Source of the DNA: B1SED10-16 sp046498365
Lineage (GTDB): Bacteria; Desulfobacterota; Desulfobacteria; Desulfobacterales; Desulfosalsimonadaceae
NCBI GenBank assembly: GCA_046498365.1
Contig: JAWOAV010000059.1
Location: 1 to 34,661 of the forward strand
Length of the DNA: 34,661 nucleotides
Direction: 5' to 3'
Shown: positions 1 to 8,600 of the stretch, one piece after another
Numbering within the stretch: the first letter of the stretch is position 1
Layout: every line of letters starts with the position of its first letter
Program-made: the position numbers and the translations under genes
Notes under the pieces: model-generated
The model's database searches: none
What the model saw: the letters and a program-made list of their open reading frames with translations, nothing else
What the model was told of the DNA's origin: nothing

Positions 1-111
1 GAAGCGCCCGTGATATCGCCTGTCAAGTTCTTCATAGCGCATGTTCCGGTTATCAATTTGCGTCAGCGGGTCCGTGGAAGAAGTTTTTCGTCTGGAAATT
101 CCAGTGACCAT
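1..111 (-). CDS. Unidentified protein, N-terminal part only
   Basis: An open frame runs from an ATG at 109-111 off the left edge of the window (37 codons, no stop). A good ribosome-binding sequence (AGGGGTGA) lies just upstream on the minus strand. The visible start is hydrophilic (MVTGISRRKTSSTDPLTQID...) with no signal peptide. The segment DPLTQIDNR faintly recalls the DPLT..NRR start of GGDEF domains, but too little is visible to assign a family. It is transcribed away from the phosphoglucomutase gene. Confidence 0.45.
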   Translation of the reverse strand, partial: MVTGISRRKTSSTDPLTQIDNRNMRYEELDRRYHGRF

Positions 112-554
112 CTAAATCACCCCTGTTTCTTGTAAAAGGGTATGTTTACAAATATTGGCCGGGAGTCGTGCCACGCTGTTTCTTGTGGAATGAAACGCAG
201 TGATTATATTTTTACCAATATCTGCATTCATGTATGCATACGGAAAATCTTTTTACGGAATAAGGGCCCGTAGGGGCACCCCTTGCGGGGGCCCGAAATC
301 AGGGCACCCGCAAGGGGTGCCCCTACGATATTATATTATTACCGGTACCCGCAAGGGGCGCCGCTACGAGGTTTCCGGATGTCTTTCGATAATTGAAAAG
401 AATGGTGAATTACTCGTACAAACCGTAAAACAACCCGTTCAGCGGGTAGGGTTTGAATCCGCAGCCGGATTCCTGTATAACGAAAATCAGACGATAAAGA
501 CGATTCACGATAATCCATTTGAGAAGGATTCTGCAAACCAGAGGGAGTACAGCA
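112..554. other. Intergenic region with a palindromic repeat
   Basis: No convincing gene was found here. Open frames crossing it run through the palindromic repeat at 270-367 and have no recognisable domain. The AT-rich stretch near 200-265 resembles the sequence beside the same repeat family at 28402-28452 (a GAATAxGGGCCxGTAGGGGC-like junction). The promoter of the phosphoglucomutase gene should lie in the right half, but no clear -35/-10 pair stands out. Confidence 0.5.
270..367. repeat. GTAGGGGC palindromic repeat, one and a half copies
   Basis: Two ~25-bp arms (GTAGGGGCACCCCTTGCGGG... at 270-294 and its near reverse complement at 302-326) form a strong hairpin around a 7-nt loop. A third, degenerate arm follows at about 343-367. 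The same arm recurs at 4993-5049, 28453-28477 and 32046-32070, so this is a dispersed family. The hairpin is large enough to act on RNA, but no function is shown. Confidence 0.85.
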
Positions 555-2213
555 ATGACCGTCCATAAATATGCCGGTAAAAAAGCACGTCCGGAAATGC
601 TTGTCAATGTACCCAGGCTCGTGGCTTCCTATTATTACAAGCGTCCGGATTCGGAGGACCCGGCCCAACAGGTGGCATTCGGCACGTCAGGGCACCGGGG
701 CAGCTCGTTTGACGGCAGCTTCAACGAAGATCATATCCTCGCGATTTCGGCGGCGATATGCGAATACCGGGAAGCCAATCAGATTTCCGGCCCGCTTTTT
801 ATGGGCATGGACACCCATGCCCTGTCCGAGCCCGCCATGGCCACCGCTCTGGAAGTGTTTGCCGCAGCCGGTGTCAATGTGATGTTGCAGCAGGGCATGG
901 GGTATACGCCGACCCCGGTGATTTCACATGCGATTTTAACCTGGAACCGCAGCGTAAAACGGTCCGGGAAAAAGGGGCGCGCCGACGGCGTGGTGATCAC
1001 CCCCTCCCACAACCCGCCCCCCGACGGCGGCTTCAAGTACAATCCCCCCCACGGCGGTCCGGCCGGTGCGGATGTGACCGATGCCATTGCAAAACGGGCC
1101 AACGAACTTCTGGCGAAGGGTACGGAAAATATCCGGCGAATGCCCTATGAAAAAGCCCTGAAGGCCGAAACCACGCACGAGTATGATTATATCGCGGCGT
1201 ATGTCTATGATCTTGAGAGCGTGGTGGACATGGCGGCCATCGCAAAGGCCGGGTTGCAGCTGGGGGTCGATCCCCTGGGGGGGGCCGCTGTCTGGTTCTG
1301 GGAGCCGATCGCGGAAAAGTACGGCATATCCATCGAGGTAGTAAACAAGGCCGTGGATCCGGCCTTCGGATTTATGCACGTGGACAGGGACGGCAAAATC
1401 CGCATGGACTGCTCCTCGCAGTATGCCATGCAGGGGCTGATAGGGTTGAAAGACAAATTCGACATCGCTTTTGGCAACGATCCGGACGGCGACCGCCACG
1501 GCATTGTCACACGCGGGGCCGGCTTGTTGAATCCCAACCATTATCTCGCCGTAGCCATATGGTACCTGTTCCAGCACCGCCCCGGCTGGCCGAAGGGTGC
1601 GGCCGTTGGGAAAACGCTGGTTTCCACCGCCATGATCGACCGGGTGGCCGCTCATCTCAATCAGCCCGTCATCGAGGTGCCTGTCGGCTTTAAATGGTTT
1701 GTTGAAGGCCTTCTGGATAAAACGTTCGGCTTTGGGGGGGAGGAGAGCGCAGGCGCATCTTTTCTGCGAAAGGACGGGAAGGCCTGGACCACGGACAAGG
1801 ACGGGATCATCATGAACCTGCTTGCGGCGGAAATGTTCGCCAGGCTTGGCAAGGACCCCGCGGAAATTTACAGCGAACTTGAAAACCGTTTCGGCACGTG
1901 CGTCTACGAGCGGATGGACGCCCCGGCCACGCGGGAGCAAAAAGAAACACTGAAGAACCTTTCGCCCGACGACATCCGTGTGGATATGCTGGCGGGGGAG
2001 CCGGTGACGGCAAAGCTGACAAAGGCCCCCGGCAACGGGGCGCCCATCGGCGGAATAAAAATCGTATCGGATAACGGCTGGTTTGCTGCCCGTCCGTCGG
2101 GTACGGAGGATATTTATAAAATATATGCGGAAAGCTTCAAGGGGAAAGGGCATCTGAAAAAAATACAGGAGGAGGCGCAGGGGATTGTCAATGAAGCGTT
2201 CGATTCCCGTTAG
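555..2213 (+). CDS. pgm: Phosphoglucomutase, alpha-D-glucose specific
   Basis: Interconverts glucose 1-phosphate and glucose 6-phosphate, linking glycolysis or gluconeogenesis to glycogen and surface-polysaccharide precursors in the cytoplasm. The 552-residue product follows the E. coli Pgm pattern throughout. It has FGTSGHRGSS near residue 42, the phosphoserine loop TPSHNPP with Ser151, the metal-binding loop DPDGDR (Asp309, Asp311, Asp313), the sugar-binding FGFGGEESAGAS, and the C-terminal phosphate-binding RPSGTEDIYKIY. The ATG at 555 was chosen because homologues begin at this point and GAGGGAG lies just upstream; an in-frame ATG at 519 would add 12 non-homologous residues. The next gene starts about 55 nt downstream on the same strand and could be co-transcribed. 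No abnormality was seen. Confidence 0.96.
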   Translation: MTVHKYAGKKARPEMLVNVPRLVASYYYKRPDSEDPAQQVAFGTSGHRGSSFDGSFNEDHILAISAAICEYREANQISGPLFMGMDTHALSEPAMATALEVFAAAGVNVMLQQGMGYTPTPVISHAILTWNRSVKRSGKKGRADGVVITPSHNPPPDGGFKYNPPHGGPAGADVTDAIAKRANELLAKGTENIRRMPYEKALKAETTHEYDYIAAYVYDLESVVDMAAIAKAGLQLGVDPLGGAAVWFWEPIAEKYGISIEVVNKAVDPAFGFMHVDRDGKIRMDCSSQYAMQGLIGLKDKFDIAFGNDPDGDRHGIVTRGAGLLNPNHYLAVAIWYLFQHRPGWPKGAAVGKTLVSTAMIDRVAAHLNQPVIEVPVGFKWFVEGLLDKTFGFGGEESAGASFLRKDGKAWTTDKDGIIMNLLAAEMFARLGKDPAEIYSELENRFGTCVYERMDAPATREQKETLKNLSPDDIRVDMLAGEPVTAKLTKAPGNGAPIGGIKIVSDNGWFAARPSGTEDIYKIYAESFKGKGHLKKIQEEAQGIVNEAFDSR

Positions 2214-2269
2214 CGCCGTGCCCGCACCGCAGGAACAATAACCGTATGGCCATCATTCGGAGAAGGCGA

Positions 2270-3418
2270 ATGGATTCTGCCTCGCCATGGACCATCGTGC
2301 TGATCGATGATGAAAAGGATATTCAGGAGGTTGTGGGCATCACGCTCGAAGATGCCGGCTATATTGTTCATGCGGCTTCGGACGGAAGGGCCGGCCTGCA
2401 GCTGGTGCGCGAAAAGACGCCCGAGATCGTTGTCACCGATATCCGCATGCCCGTTATGGACGGGATCGCGGTCCTGGAAGCCGTAAAAAAGGAGATGCCC
2501 GACACGGAAGTGATCATTATCACGGCATTTGCGGATATGGATCTTGCCATACGGGCCCTGCAGCTGGATGCATCCGACTTCGTGACGAAACCGCTCAACA
2601 ACGAGGCCCTTCACCTTGCCCTGAAACGTGCCATTCAGCGCTATGTTTCCCGCAGACAGCTCAAGGACTACGCGAGGCTCCTGGAGCGGGAGATGGAAGA
2701 CCAGGCCCGGATCCTGCACCAGGACAAGATGATTTCCCTGGGGCGGCTTGCGGCCAGCGTGGTTCATGAGATCAACAACCCCCTGTCCGGCATTCTGAAT
2801 TATGTTCGCCTGATGAAGCGGACCCTTGAAAAGGGGCGCATGGACAGCGATACAATGGAAAAATATTCCCGGTACCTGGAGATCGTGGACCGTGAAATCA
2901 GTCGGTGCTCTTATATCACCGGCAACCTTCTGGCCTATACCCGCAAATCCCCTCCTTCTTTTGACACCATATCCATTGCAGAGCTCATTGACCGGTGCGT
3001 CCTTCTTTGCTCACACAAGCTGACGCTTCAGAAAATCGAGCTGCACACAGAAATTCCCAGCGACCTCCCCGGGGTCAGGGGGGATTTCAACCAGCTGCAG
3101 CAGTGCGTTTTGAACCTGATGTTCAACGCCATCGATGCCATGCCCGGGGGAGGGCGGCTGAACTTGACCACGGGGATGGACCCGGCGGCGGACATGCTGT
3201 TTCTGGACGTGGAGGATACCGGGGGGGGCATTCGCAAGGCGGACCTGCCGCGTATCTTCGAACCGTTTTATTCAACGAAACAGGAAGGATACGGGGTGGG
3301 GCTCGGCCTGTCAACGGTAAAGGAAATCATGCAAAGGCACGGCGGCGATGTCCGCGTGGAAAATGCGGCCAAAGGGGCCACCCGGTTCCGGATGACGCTG
3401 CCGGTAAATCCTTCCTGA
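2270..3418 (+). CDS. Receiver-histidine kinase protein (response regulator fused to HisKA/HATPase)
   Basis: A soluble two-component protein of 382 residues. A CheY-like receiver occupies about 8-125, with the acidic pair Asp13-Asp14, phosphoacceptor Asp57 in TDIRMP, and Lys108. A coiled linker leads to a HisKA dimerisation domain with His166 in VVHEINNP. The HATPase domain shows N-box NLMFNAIDAM, DTGGG and EPFYSTK...GVGLGLS. No membrane segment is present, so it probably takes phosphate from another kinase or senses cytoplasmic partners. The start at 2270 has GGAGAAGG just upstream; an in-frame ATG at 2246 has only a weak site. Its 3' end converges on the sigma-54 activator gene 60 nt away. 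This receiver-first layout is also seen at 18285-19823, although that protein has an extra PAS domain. Its partner is unknown. Confidence 0.9.
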   Translation: MDSASPWTIVLIDDEKDIQEVVGITLEDAGYIVHAASDGRAGLQLVREKTPEIVVTDIRMPVMDGIAVLEAVKKEMPDTEVIIITAFADMDLAIRALQLDASDFVTKPLNNEALHLALKRAIQRYVSRRQLKDYARLLEREMEDQARILHQDKMISLGRLAASVVHEINNPLSGILNYVRLMKRTLEKGRMDSDTMEKYSRYLEIVDREISRCSYITGNLLAYTRKSPPSFDTISIAELIDRCVLLCSHKLTLQKIELHTEIPSDLPGVRGDFNQLQQCVLNLMFNAIDAMPGGGRLNLTTGMDPAADMLFLDVEDTGGGIRKADLPRIFEPFYSTKQEGYGVGLGLSTVKEIMQRHGGDVRVENAAKGATRFRMTLPVNPS

Positions 3419-3478
3419 GCGGACCATCGGACCCTTGCGCATCAATCGCCTTTCAGAAGGCTGCCGCAGCGGGGCGCT

Positions 3479-4870
3479 TTATCCGTTTTCCACCACATCC
3501 CTGTGGACGGAAATGCCGTACCGCTTGATCCGGTTCCAGACGGTAACCCGTGAAACCCCCAGTATTTCCGCCGCCCTGGACTGGTTCCCCGCCGCCTCCC
3601 GAAGCGCATCGATCAACTGCTGTTTTTTTGCCTCTTCCCGGTTCAAGGTCGATTTTTCCCTCCCCCCATTTTTGGTTTTTCCTGCGTTCAGTATGTCCGG
3701 CGGGAGGTGTTCCGGCCGGATCATGGGTTCATCGCAAGTGACAAAGGCGTATTCGAATGCGCTCTTGAGCTCCCGGACGTTGCCGGGCCAGGAGTAGTGG
3801 ACAAGGGCTTCCATGGCTGCATTGGAGATGCCCTTGACAGGTTTGTCGCTTTTCAGACGATTGCGCTGGAAAAAGGCGTCTGCGAGCAGGGAGATGTCCC
3901 CGCCTCTTTTCCGTAAGGGGGGCACCCGGATGGGAATCACGTTGATCCGGTAGAAGAGATCGTCCCTGAAGCGCCCGGTTTCCATCAATTGCTGCAGGTC
4001 GCGGTTGGTGGCGGTGATGATCCGGACATCGATCTTGCGCGGCTGGTTGTCGCCCACGCGTTCGATCACCTGGTCTTCCAGCACCCGCAGCAGCTTGACC
4101 TGCGTGGAAAGCGGCAGGTCCCCGATTTCATCGAGGAATATCGTCCCGTCTTTCGCGGCTTCGAACCGGCCGGTCCGGTCCTGGTACGCCCCGGTAAACG
4201 AGCCTTTCCGGTGTCCGAACAGTTCGCTTTCCAGCAGGGAATCGTTGAGCGCGGCGCAATTGACCTTGATGTAGAAATTGTCGCTCCGCCGGCTGATGTT
4301 GTGGATCGCCTGGGCGACCAGTTCCTTGCCGGTGCCGCTTTCGCCGAAAATGATCACGGGCGCATCGGAGCAGGCTGCATTTTCGATCAGGTCGTACACC
4401 TGCTGCATGGGCAGGGAGTCCCCCAAAAGGCCGTGGAAGCTGTTTTCAGAGAGGAGCTCACTGCGAAGGGCGCTGATCTGTGTTTCCTTTTCATTGAGCT
4501 CCGTAATGTCGGTGATGGTTTCCACCGCACCGATGACATGATCCTCCCCGTCCCGCAAAAGAGAAGCGTTTTTGAGTACAGGGATGATTTCTGTGTTTTT
4601 TTTCTGGATAACCGCCTCGCGCATGTTGAGATAACCGGTTCGAAAAAGAAGGCACCAGTGTTCCCCGCTTTTTTCAAGGACCGTGTCGCACATGCTGCAG
4701 TTTAAAAAGGTGCATGGTTTTCCCAGAAGCTCGTCCCGTTCATAGCCTGTTATTTCGGACATGGCGCGGTTGACGGAAACGATCACCCCCCTTTTGTCGA
4801 CGATCATCACCCCGTCTTTGATCGTGTCCACCACGGTTTTCCAGTAAAGGTTGAGATCTTTTTCATGCAT
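3479..4870 (-). CDS. Sigma-54-dependent transcriptional activator with Cys-rich PAS domain
   Basis: Bacterial enhancer-binding protein of 463 residues. A PAS domain covers about 8-125, the AAA+ sigma-54 interaction domain about 148-375, and a Fis-type helix-turn-helix about 415-452 (NQSRAAEILGVSRVTVWNRIKRYG). The AAA+ core has Walker A GESGTGKE (176-183), the loop GSFTGA (223-228, the common Ser variant of GAFTGA) and Walker B TIFLDEIG. Instead of a receiver, the sensor is a PAS domain carrying four close cysteines (Cys53, Cys58, Cys61, Cys73), which suggests thiol, metal or Fe-S sensing (inference). It diverges from the hdr cluster. Two palindromes and a -24/-12 promoter in and just after the shared gap make that cluster its likely target. 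The ATG at 4870 is preceded by a purine-rich GAGGAATCG sequence. Confidence 0.95.
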   Translation of the reverse strand: MHEKDLNLYWKTVVDTIKDGVMIVDKRGVIVSVNRAMSEITGYERDELLGKPCTFLNCSMCDTVLEKSGEHWCLLFRTGYLNMREAVIQKKNTEIIPVLKNASLLRDGEDHVIGAVETITDITELNEKETQISALRSELLSENSFHGLLGDSLPMQQVYDLIENAACSDAPVIIFGESGTGKELVAQAIHNISRRSDNFYIKVNCAALNDSLLESELFGHRKGSFTGAYQDRTGRFEAAKDGTIFLDEIGDLPLSTQVKLLRVLEDQVIERVGDNQPRKIDVRIITATNRDLQQLMETGRFRDDLFYRINVIPIRVPPLRKRGGDISLLADAFFQRNRLKSDKPVKGISNAAMEALVHYSWPGNVRELKSAFEYAFVTCDEPMIRPEHLPPDILNAGKTKNGGREKSTLNREEAKKQQLIDALREAAGNQSRAAEILGVSRVTVWNRIKRYGISVHRDVVENG

Positions 4871-4950
4871 GGTCGATTCCTCTTTATTACCGGCCGGAAA
4901 ACGGCTTGTTTACATCCCGCCTTTTCGAAATCCAAATCGAATTTTTACAA

Positions 4951-5085
4951 TTCTTTGCATTTATCAATAGGTATGATGATCAAAAGGACCTCGTAGGGGC
5001 ACCCCTTGCGGGTGCCCTAATTCCGGGCACCCGCAAGGGGTGCCCCTACGGGTCCGCATTCTGTAACAAAATTTATCCAACGAAA
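4951..5085. repeat. Repeat element with perfect 25-bp GTAGGGGC palindrome
   Basis: The outer left part TTCTTTGCATTTATCAATAG (4951-4970) matches the ends of elements at 17672-17754, 28402-28880 and 31646-32122. Inside is a perfect inverted repeat with arms at 4993-5017 and 5025-5049 and a 7-nt loop. The flank to about 5085, read on the minus strand, resembles the left flank of the 28402 copy (GATAAAT...GGGCC-GTAGGGG). The right boundary is uncertain. Confidence 0.7.
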
Positions 5086-5138
5086 AGATTGACCCGGTAT
5101 CCGAATTTTGAATCCGAAACGTGAGCCGTGTACCAATA

Positions 5139-5154
5139 TGTTAAAAATTTAACA
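5139..5154. promoter_or_regulatory. Palindromic operator candidate 1 (putative activator site)
   Basis: TGTTAAAAATTTAACA is a palindrome with perfect 7-bp arms around AA. Its centre lies about 130 bp upstream of the transcription start predicted from the -24/-12 element at 5251-5267, within the usual range for enhancer sites of sigma-54 activators. Binding by the product of 3479-4870 is inferred. Confidence 0.55.
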
Positions 5155-5156
5155 TA

Positions 5157-5186
5157 TGTTAAGTGTTAATATTAAACACATTAACA
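5157..5186. promoter_or_regulatory. Palindromic operator candidate 2 (putative activator site)
   Basis: Arms TGTTAA (5157-5162) and TTAACA (5181-5186) enclose a near-palindromic AT-rich core (GTG-TTAATATTAA-ACAC). Together with 5139-5154 this gives two TGTTAA...TTAACA sites about 25 bp apart centre to centre, a pattern expected for cooperative binding of activator dimers. It lies about 105 bp upstream of the predicted start of transcription. Confidence 0.5.
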
Positions 5187-5250
5187 GTCAAGGGGAATCC
5201 AATGCAACCAAAAAGTGGATGCTCCCGCCTTTTTTATGAAGTTTACAGGG

Positions 5251-5267
5251 TTGGCACTGCTGTTGCA
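5251..5267 (+). promoter_or_regulatory. Sigma-54 (-24/-12) promoter
   Basis: TTGGCACTGCTGTTGCA matches the sigma-54 consensus YTGGCACGRNNNTTGCW at all but one specified base, with the required GG-N10-GC spacing (GG at 5253-5254, GC at 5265-5266). Transcription would start near 5278 and run into the TusA-like gene and hdrA. A sigma-54 activator gene lies directly upstream in the opposite direction. The element falls inside the longest version of the TusA-like frame, which argues for a later start of that gene. Confidence 0.75.
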
Positions 5268-5378
5268 GTGTCTTTTCCAGAGGGTTCAGGTGGATTGAAA
5301 AATCAAATTGCCAAGCCGCTTCATACATGTACATGCGGTCGGTCCGGGCATATTTCAACATCGTCGGGAATCATTGCG

Positions 5379-5624
5379 TTGATACGAAAAGCGGATCATA
5401 CAATCGACTTACGGGGGTTTATTCTGCCCATTGCACTGCTGAAGGTCAGTCAGGCGTTTCGCGAGATGCCGCCGGAACAGACGCTGGAAATTCTCTGCCA
5501 CGACTCGGATACCCAAAGCGACCTGCTGAAAATATTGCCGCCGGATTCCTGTGAACTGGTTCATGCGGAGGCAGGCGGCGATGGTCAGTCGTTTCGGTTT
5601 CACATGAAGAAAAAGAAATCTTGA
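5379..5624 (+). CDS. TusA-like small protein lacking the CPxP cysteine
   Basis: The product from the TTG at 5379 is 81 residues, the usual TusA/SirA size, and has the fold's pattern: IDLRG, then a helix (LPIALLKVSQAFREMPP), EILCHDSDTQSDLLKIL, and a terminal strand SFRFHMKKK. TusA proteins carry sulfur on the Cys of a CPxP motif after DLRG. Here that position reads FILPIA, so persulfide carriage on this residue is not possible and a structural or regulatory role is more likely (inference). GGGAA at 5366-5370 could serve as ribosome-binding site. An upstream ATG at 5202 has a better site (AGGGG) and would give 140 residues, but the sigma-54 promoter lies inside that extension. The gene ends 10 nt before hdrA, so it heads the operon. 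Confidence 0.62.
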   Translation: MIRKADHTIDLRGFILPIALLKVSQAFREMPPEQTLEILCHDSDTQSDLLKILPPDSCELVHAEAGGDGQSFRFHMKKKKS

Positions 5625-5634
5625 GGTAGCGGAA

Positions 5635-8600
5635 ATGGCGCTGAAAATCGGATGCTATGTATGTCACTGCGGGATCAACATCGCCGGAAAGGTGCGTGTC
5701 GAGGAAGTGGCCGGATTTGCCGGAACGCTTCCTTCCGTGGTCGTTGCCCGGGACTACAAGTTCATGTGTTCCGATCCCGGCCAGGAAATGATTGAAAAGG
5801 ACATCCATGAGTACGGCCTCAACCGGGTGGTGGTGGCGTCCTGCTCGCCGCGCCTTCATGAGAAGACCTTCCAGGGGGTTTGCCAGCGGTCCGGGATCAA
5901 CCCCTATTATTTTCAGATGGCCTCTATCCGGGAGCACGTATCCTGGGTGACCGCTGATGCGGATGACGCAACCAGAAAGGCCAAGACGCAGGTGGCTGCT
6001 GCCGTCAACCGCGTATGCTACCACGAACGGCTGGAAACGCGCCAGGTGAACGTGCATCCCGATATCATGGTGGTGGGCGCAGGTATCGCCGGTATGCAGG
6101 CGGCGCTGGATATCGGCAGGGCAGGGAACAAGGTGTACCTGGTCGAAAAAGACCCGACCATCGGCGGGCACATGCTCCAGTTCGACAAGACGTTTCCGAC
6201 GCTCGACTGCGCTGCGTGCATCGGCACTCCCGTCATGGTGGAAGTGGGGCAGCAGCCCAATATCGATTTGATGACCTATTCCGAGGTGATCGACGTAACC
6301 GGGTATATCGGCAACTACCATGTCACGGTTCGCCGAAATCCCCGTTACGTGAAAGAGGGTGTGTGCACCGGCTGCGGAGAGTGCGAAAAGGTCTGCCCCA
6401 TTACCCGGCCCAGTGAATGGGACGTCGGGCTAAAGGACCGCCACGCCATATACCGTTCCTTTCCCCAGGCCGTTCCGATCGCCTACGTCATCGACAAACG
6501 CGGCACCGCACCCTGCAGGTCTGCGTGCCCGGCCCACGTATCCGTCCAGGGGTACATCGCGCTGATGCGGCAGGGGAAATATGCCGAAGCCCTGGCGCTC
6601 TTCCGGCAGGCCCATCCGTTTCCCGGCGTCTGCGGCCATGTCTGTCATCACCCCTGCGAAGACAACTGCACGCGCAGCGACGTGGATCAGCCCCTGGCGA
6701 TACGGGAGCTGCACCGATTTCTTGCGGACCTGGGAAAAGGCGCCGGAGATGGGGCCGCTGTCGAAGGTCCCGCCCCGGGGGATGAAAAGGTCGCTATTGT
6801 CGGCTCGGGTCCGGCCGGGCTTTCCGCAGCCTATTTTCTGGCACTGAAAGGATACGCCGTTACCCTGTTTGAAAAACTTCCCGTTGCCGGCGGAATGATG
6901 GCCGTGGGCATTCCCGGCTACCGGCTGCCCCCTGATATCCTGGCCCATGAGATCCAACAGATCGAAAAACTGGGCGTCACCATAAAGACCAACACCGCCT
7001 TTGGCACAGACATAACCCTGGAAAGCCTTAAAACCGACGGCTTTTCAGCCGTTTTTCTGGCTGTGGGCCTGCACGGGAGCCAGCCCCTGGGGATTGAAAA
7101 TGAGGCGGCTTCCGGCGTGATCCAGGGGGTCGACTTCCTGAGGCACGTCGCCCTTGGGGAAGACGTTTTCATTGGAAGAAAAGCGGCGGTCATCGGCGGG
7201 GGGAACGTGGCCTTTGACTGCGCCCGTACGCTCGTTCGCAAGGGGCTGGACAAGGTGTATATCGTGTACCGCCGCACCCGCGAGGAAATGCCCGCACACG
7301 AGGAAGAGATCATCGAGGCCGGCAACGAAGGGATTGAATTCATCTATCTTGCCGCCCCTGTGCGGGTGGTCGCGGATGATGCGGGAAGGGTGTCGGCCAT
7401 GGAATACCTCCGGATGGAACTGGGGGATCCTGACGAGAGCGGCCGGTGCAGGCCTGTACCCATCGAGGGGTCCGAGACGTTGCTGGATATCGACATGATC
7501 GTTCCCGCCATTGGTCAGGCCGCAGACACCCGGGAAATGGCGCAGGAGAATCTCCCCATGACCAAATGGGGCTACTTCGAGGCGGACCCCGTAACGTATC
7601 AGACCCCTGTAGAATGGGTTTTTGCCGGGGGGGATGCGGTGTATGGGCCCCAGTCCGTGGTGGATGCGGTCGCCTCGGGAAAAGCGGCTGCCGAATCCAT
7701 CTACCGCTACATGAACGGCCTTGACCTCCTGGAGGGGCGCAAAAGAACGTGGGATTTTGCAAGGCCCGAAGTCCCCGAAGAAATCAAGAAAGAGATCCGT
7801 CAGGAGCGCGTCGGGCTCAGATGCCTGGACCCGGAAGACAGAAAGGGCAACTTCTGCCAGGTATTCGAGGGGTACACCGAAGAAGAAGCCCTGGTTGAAG
7901 CATCCCGCTGCCTGGAGTGCGCCGTCTGCTCGGAGTGCTATGAGTGCGTCAAGGCGTGTCAGCCCAATGCCATCGATCATGATATGCAGGCCGAAGACCG
8001 GGAGGTGAAGGTGGGGAGCATCGTCATTGCCACCGGCTTTGACCTCATGGATCCCGGTGTCATCAAGCAGTACGGGTATGGCAGGTATCCCAACGTGTTT
8101 ACCAGTCTCGAGTTCGAAAGGCTCAACAATGCCACCGGCCCCACCGGCGGGGAGATCCTCATGAGAAATAAAGCCGGGGCGTTCGAAAAAAAGCCGCAAA
8201 GCGTGGCCCTGGTCCACTGCGTGGGAAGCCGGGACGCCAATTATCATGAATACTGCTCCCGGGTCTGCTGCATGTATGCGCTGAAGTATTCCCACCTGAT
8301 CAAGGAAAAGGTGGGCCATGATACCGAGGTATATGAATTTTATATCGATATGCGATGCTTCGGCAAAGGGTATGAAGAATTCTACCGGCGCTGCCAGGAA
8401 GAAGGAACCAATTTCATCCGGGGCAAGGTTGCGGAAATTACCGACAAAGCCAGAGCCCCCCATGAAAAAGGCAAGCTGATCGCCATCGGCGAAGACACCC
8501 TGCTGAACAGGCCCATCCGCGTACCGGTGGACATGGTGGTGCTTTGCATGGCCATGGAGGCGCGTTCCGATGCCCATGATATCTGCCGGTTGTTCGGCGT

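Larger units (their letters stand above)
4871..5378. other. Divergent control region upstream of the hdr cluster
   Basis: This gap separates the sigma-54 activator from the redox cluster. It holds, left to right, a repeat end at 4951-4980, a perfect 25-bp inverted repeat (4993-5049), two AT-rich palindromes (5139-5154 and 5157-5186) and a -24/-12 promoter at 5251-5267. An open frame continues back from the TusA-like gene to an ATG at 5202 with an AGGGG site. Because it crosses the promoter and shows no family similarity there, 5202-5378 is treated here as leader or control sequence. Confidence 0.6.

Noticed and set aside
200..568. 122-residue plus-strand open frame overlapping the start of pgm
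   Set aside because: It is built from the palindromic repeat, overlaps the pgm start in another frame and shows no domain.
936..2153. Long minus-strand open frame opposite phosphoglucomutase
   Set aside because: It is the complement of a strongly conserved gene in GC-rich DNA and shows no domain. The same applies to the long frames at 7045-8637 and 12660-14453.
4182..4204. GSFTGA in place of GAFTGA in the sigma-54 activator as a sign of lost function
   Set aside because: The Ser form occurs in active members of this family, and Walker A and B are intact.
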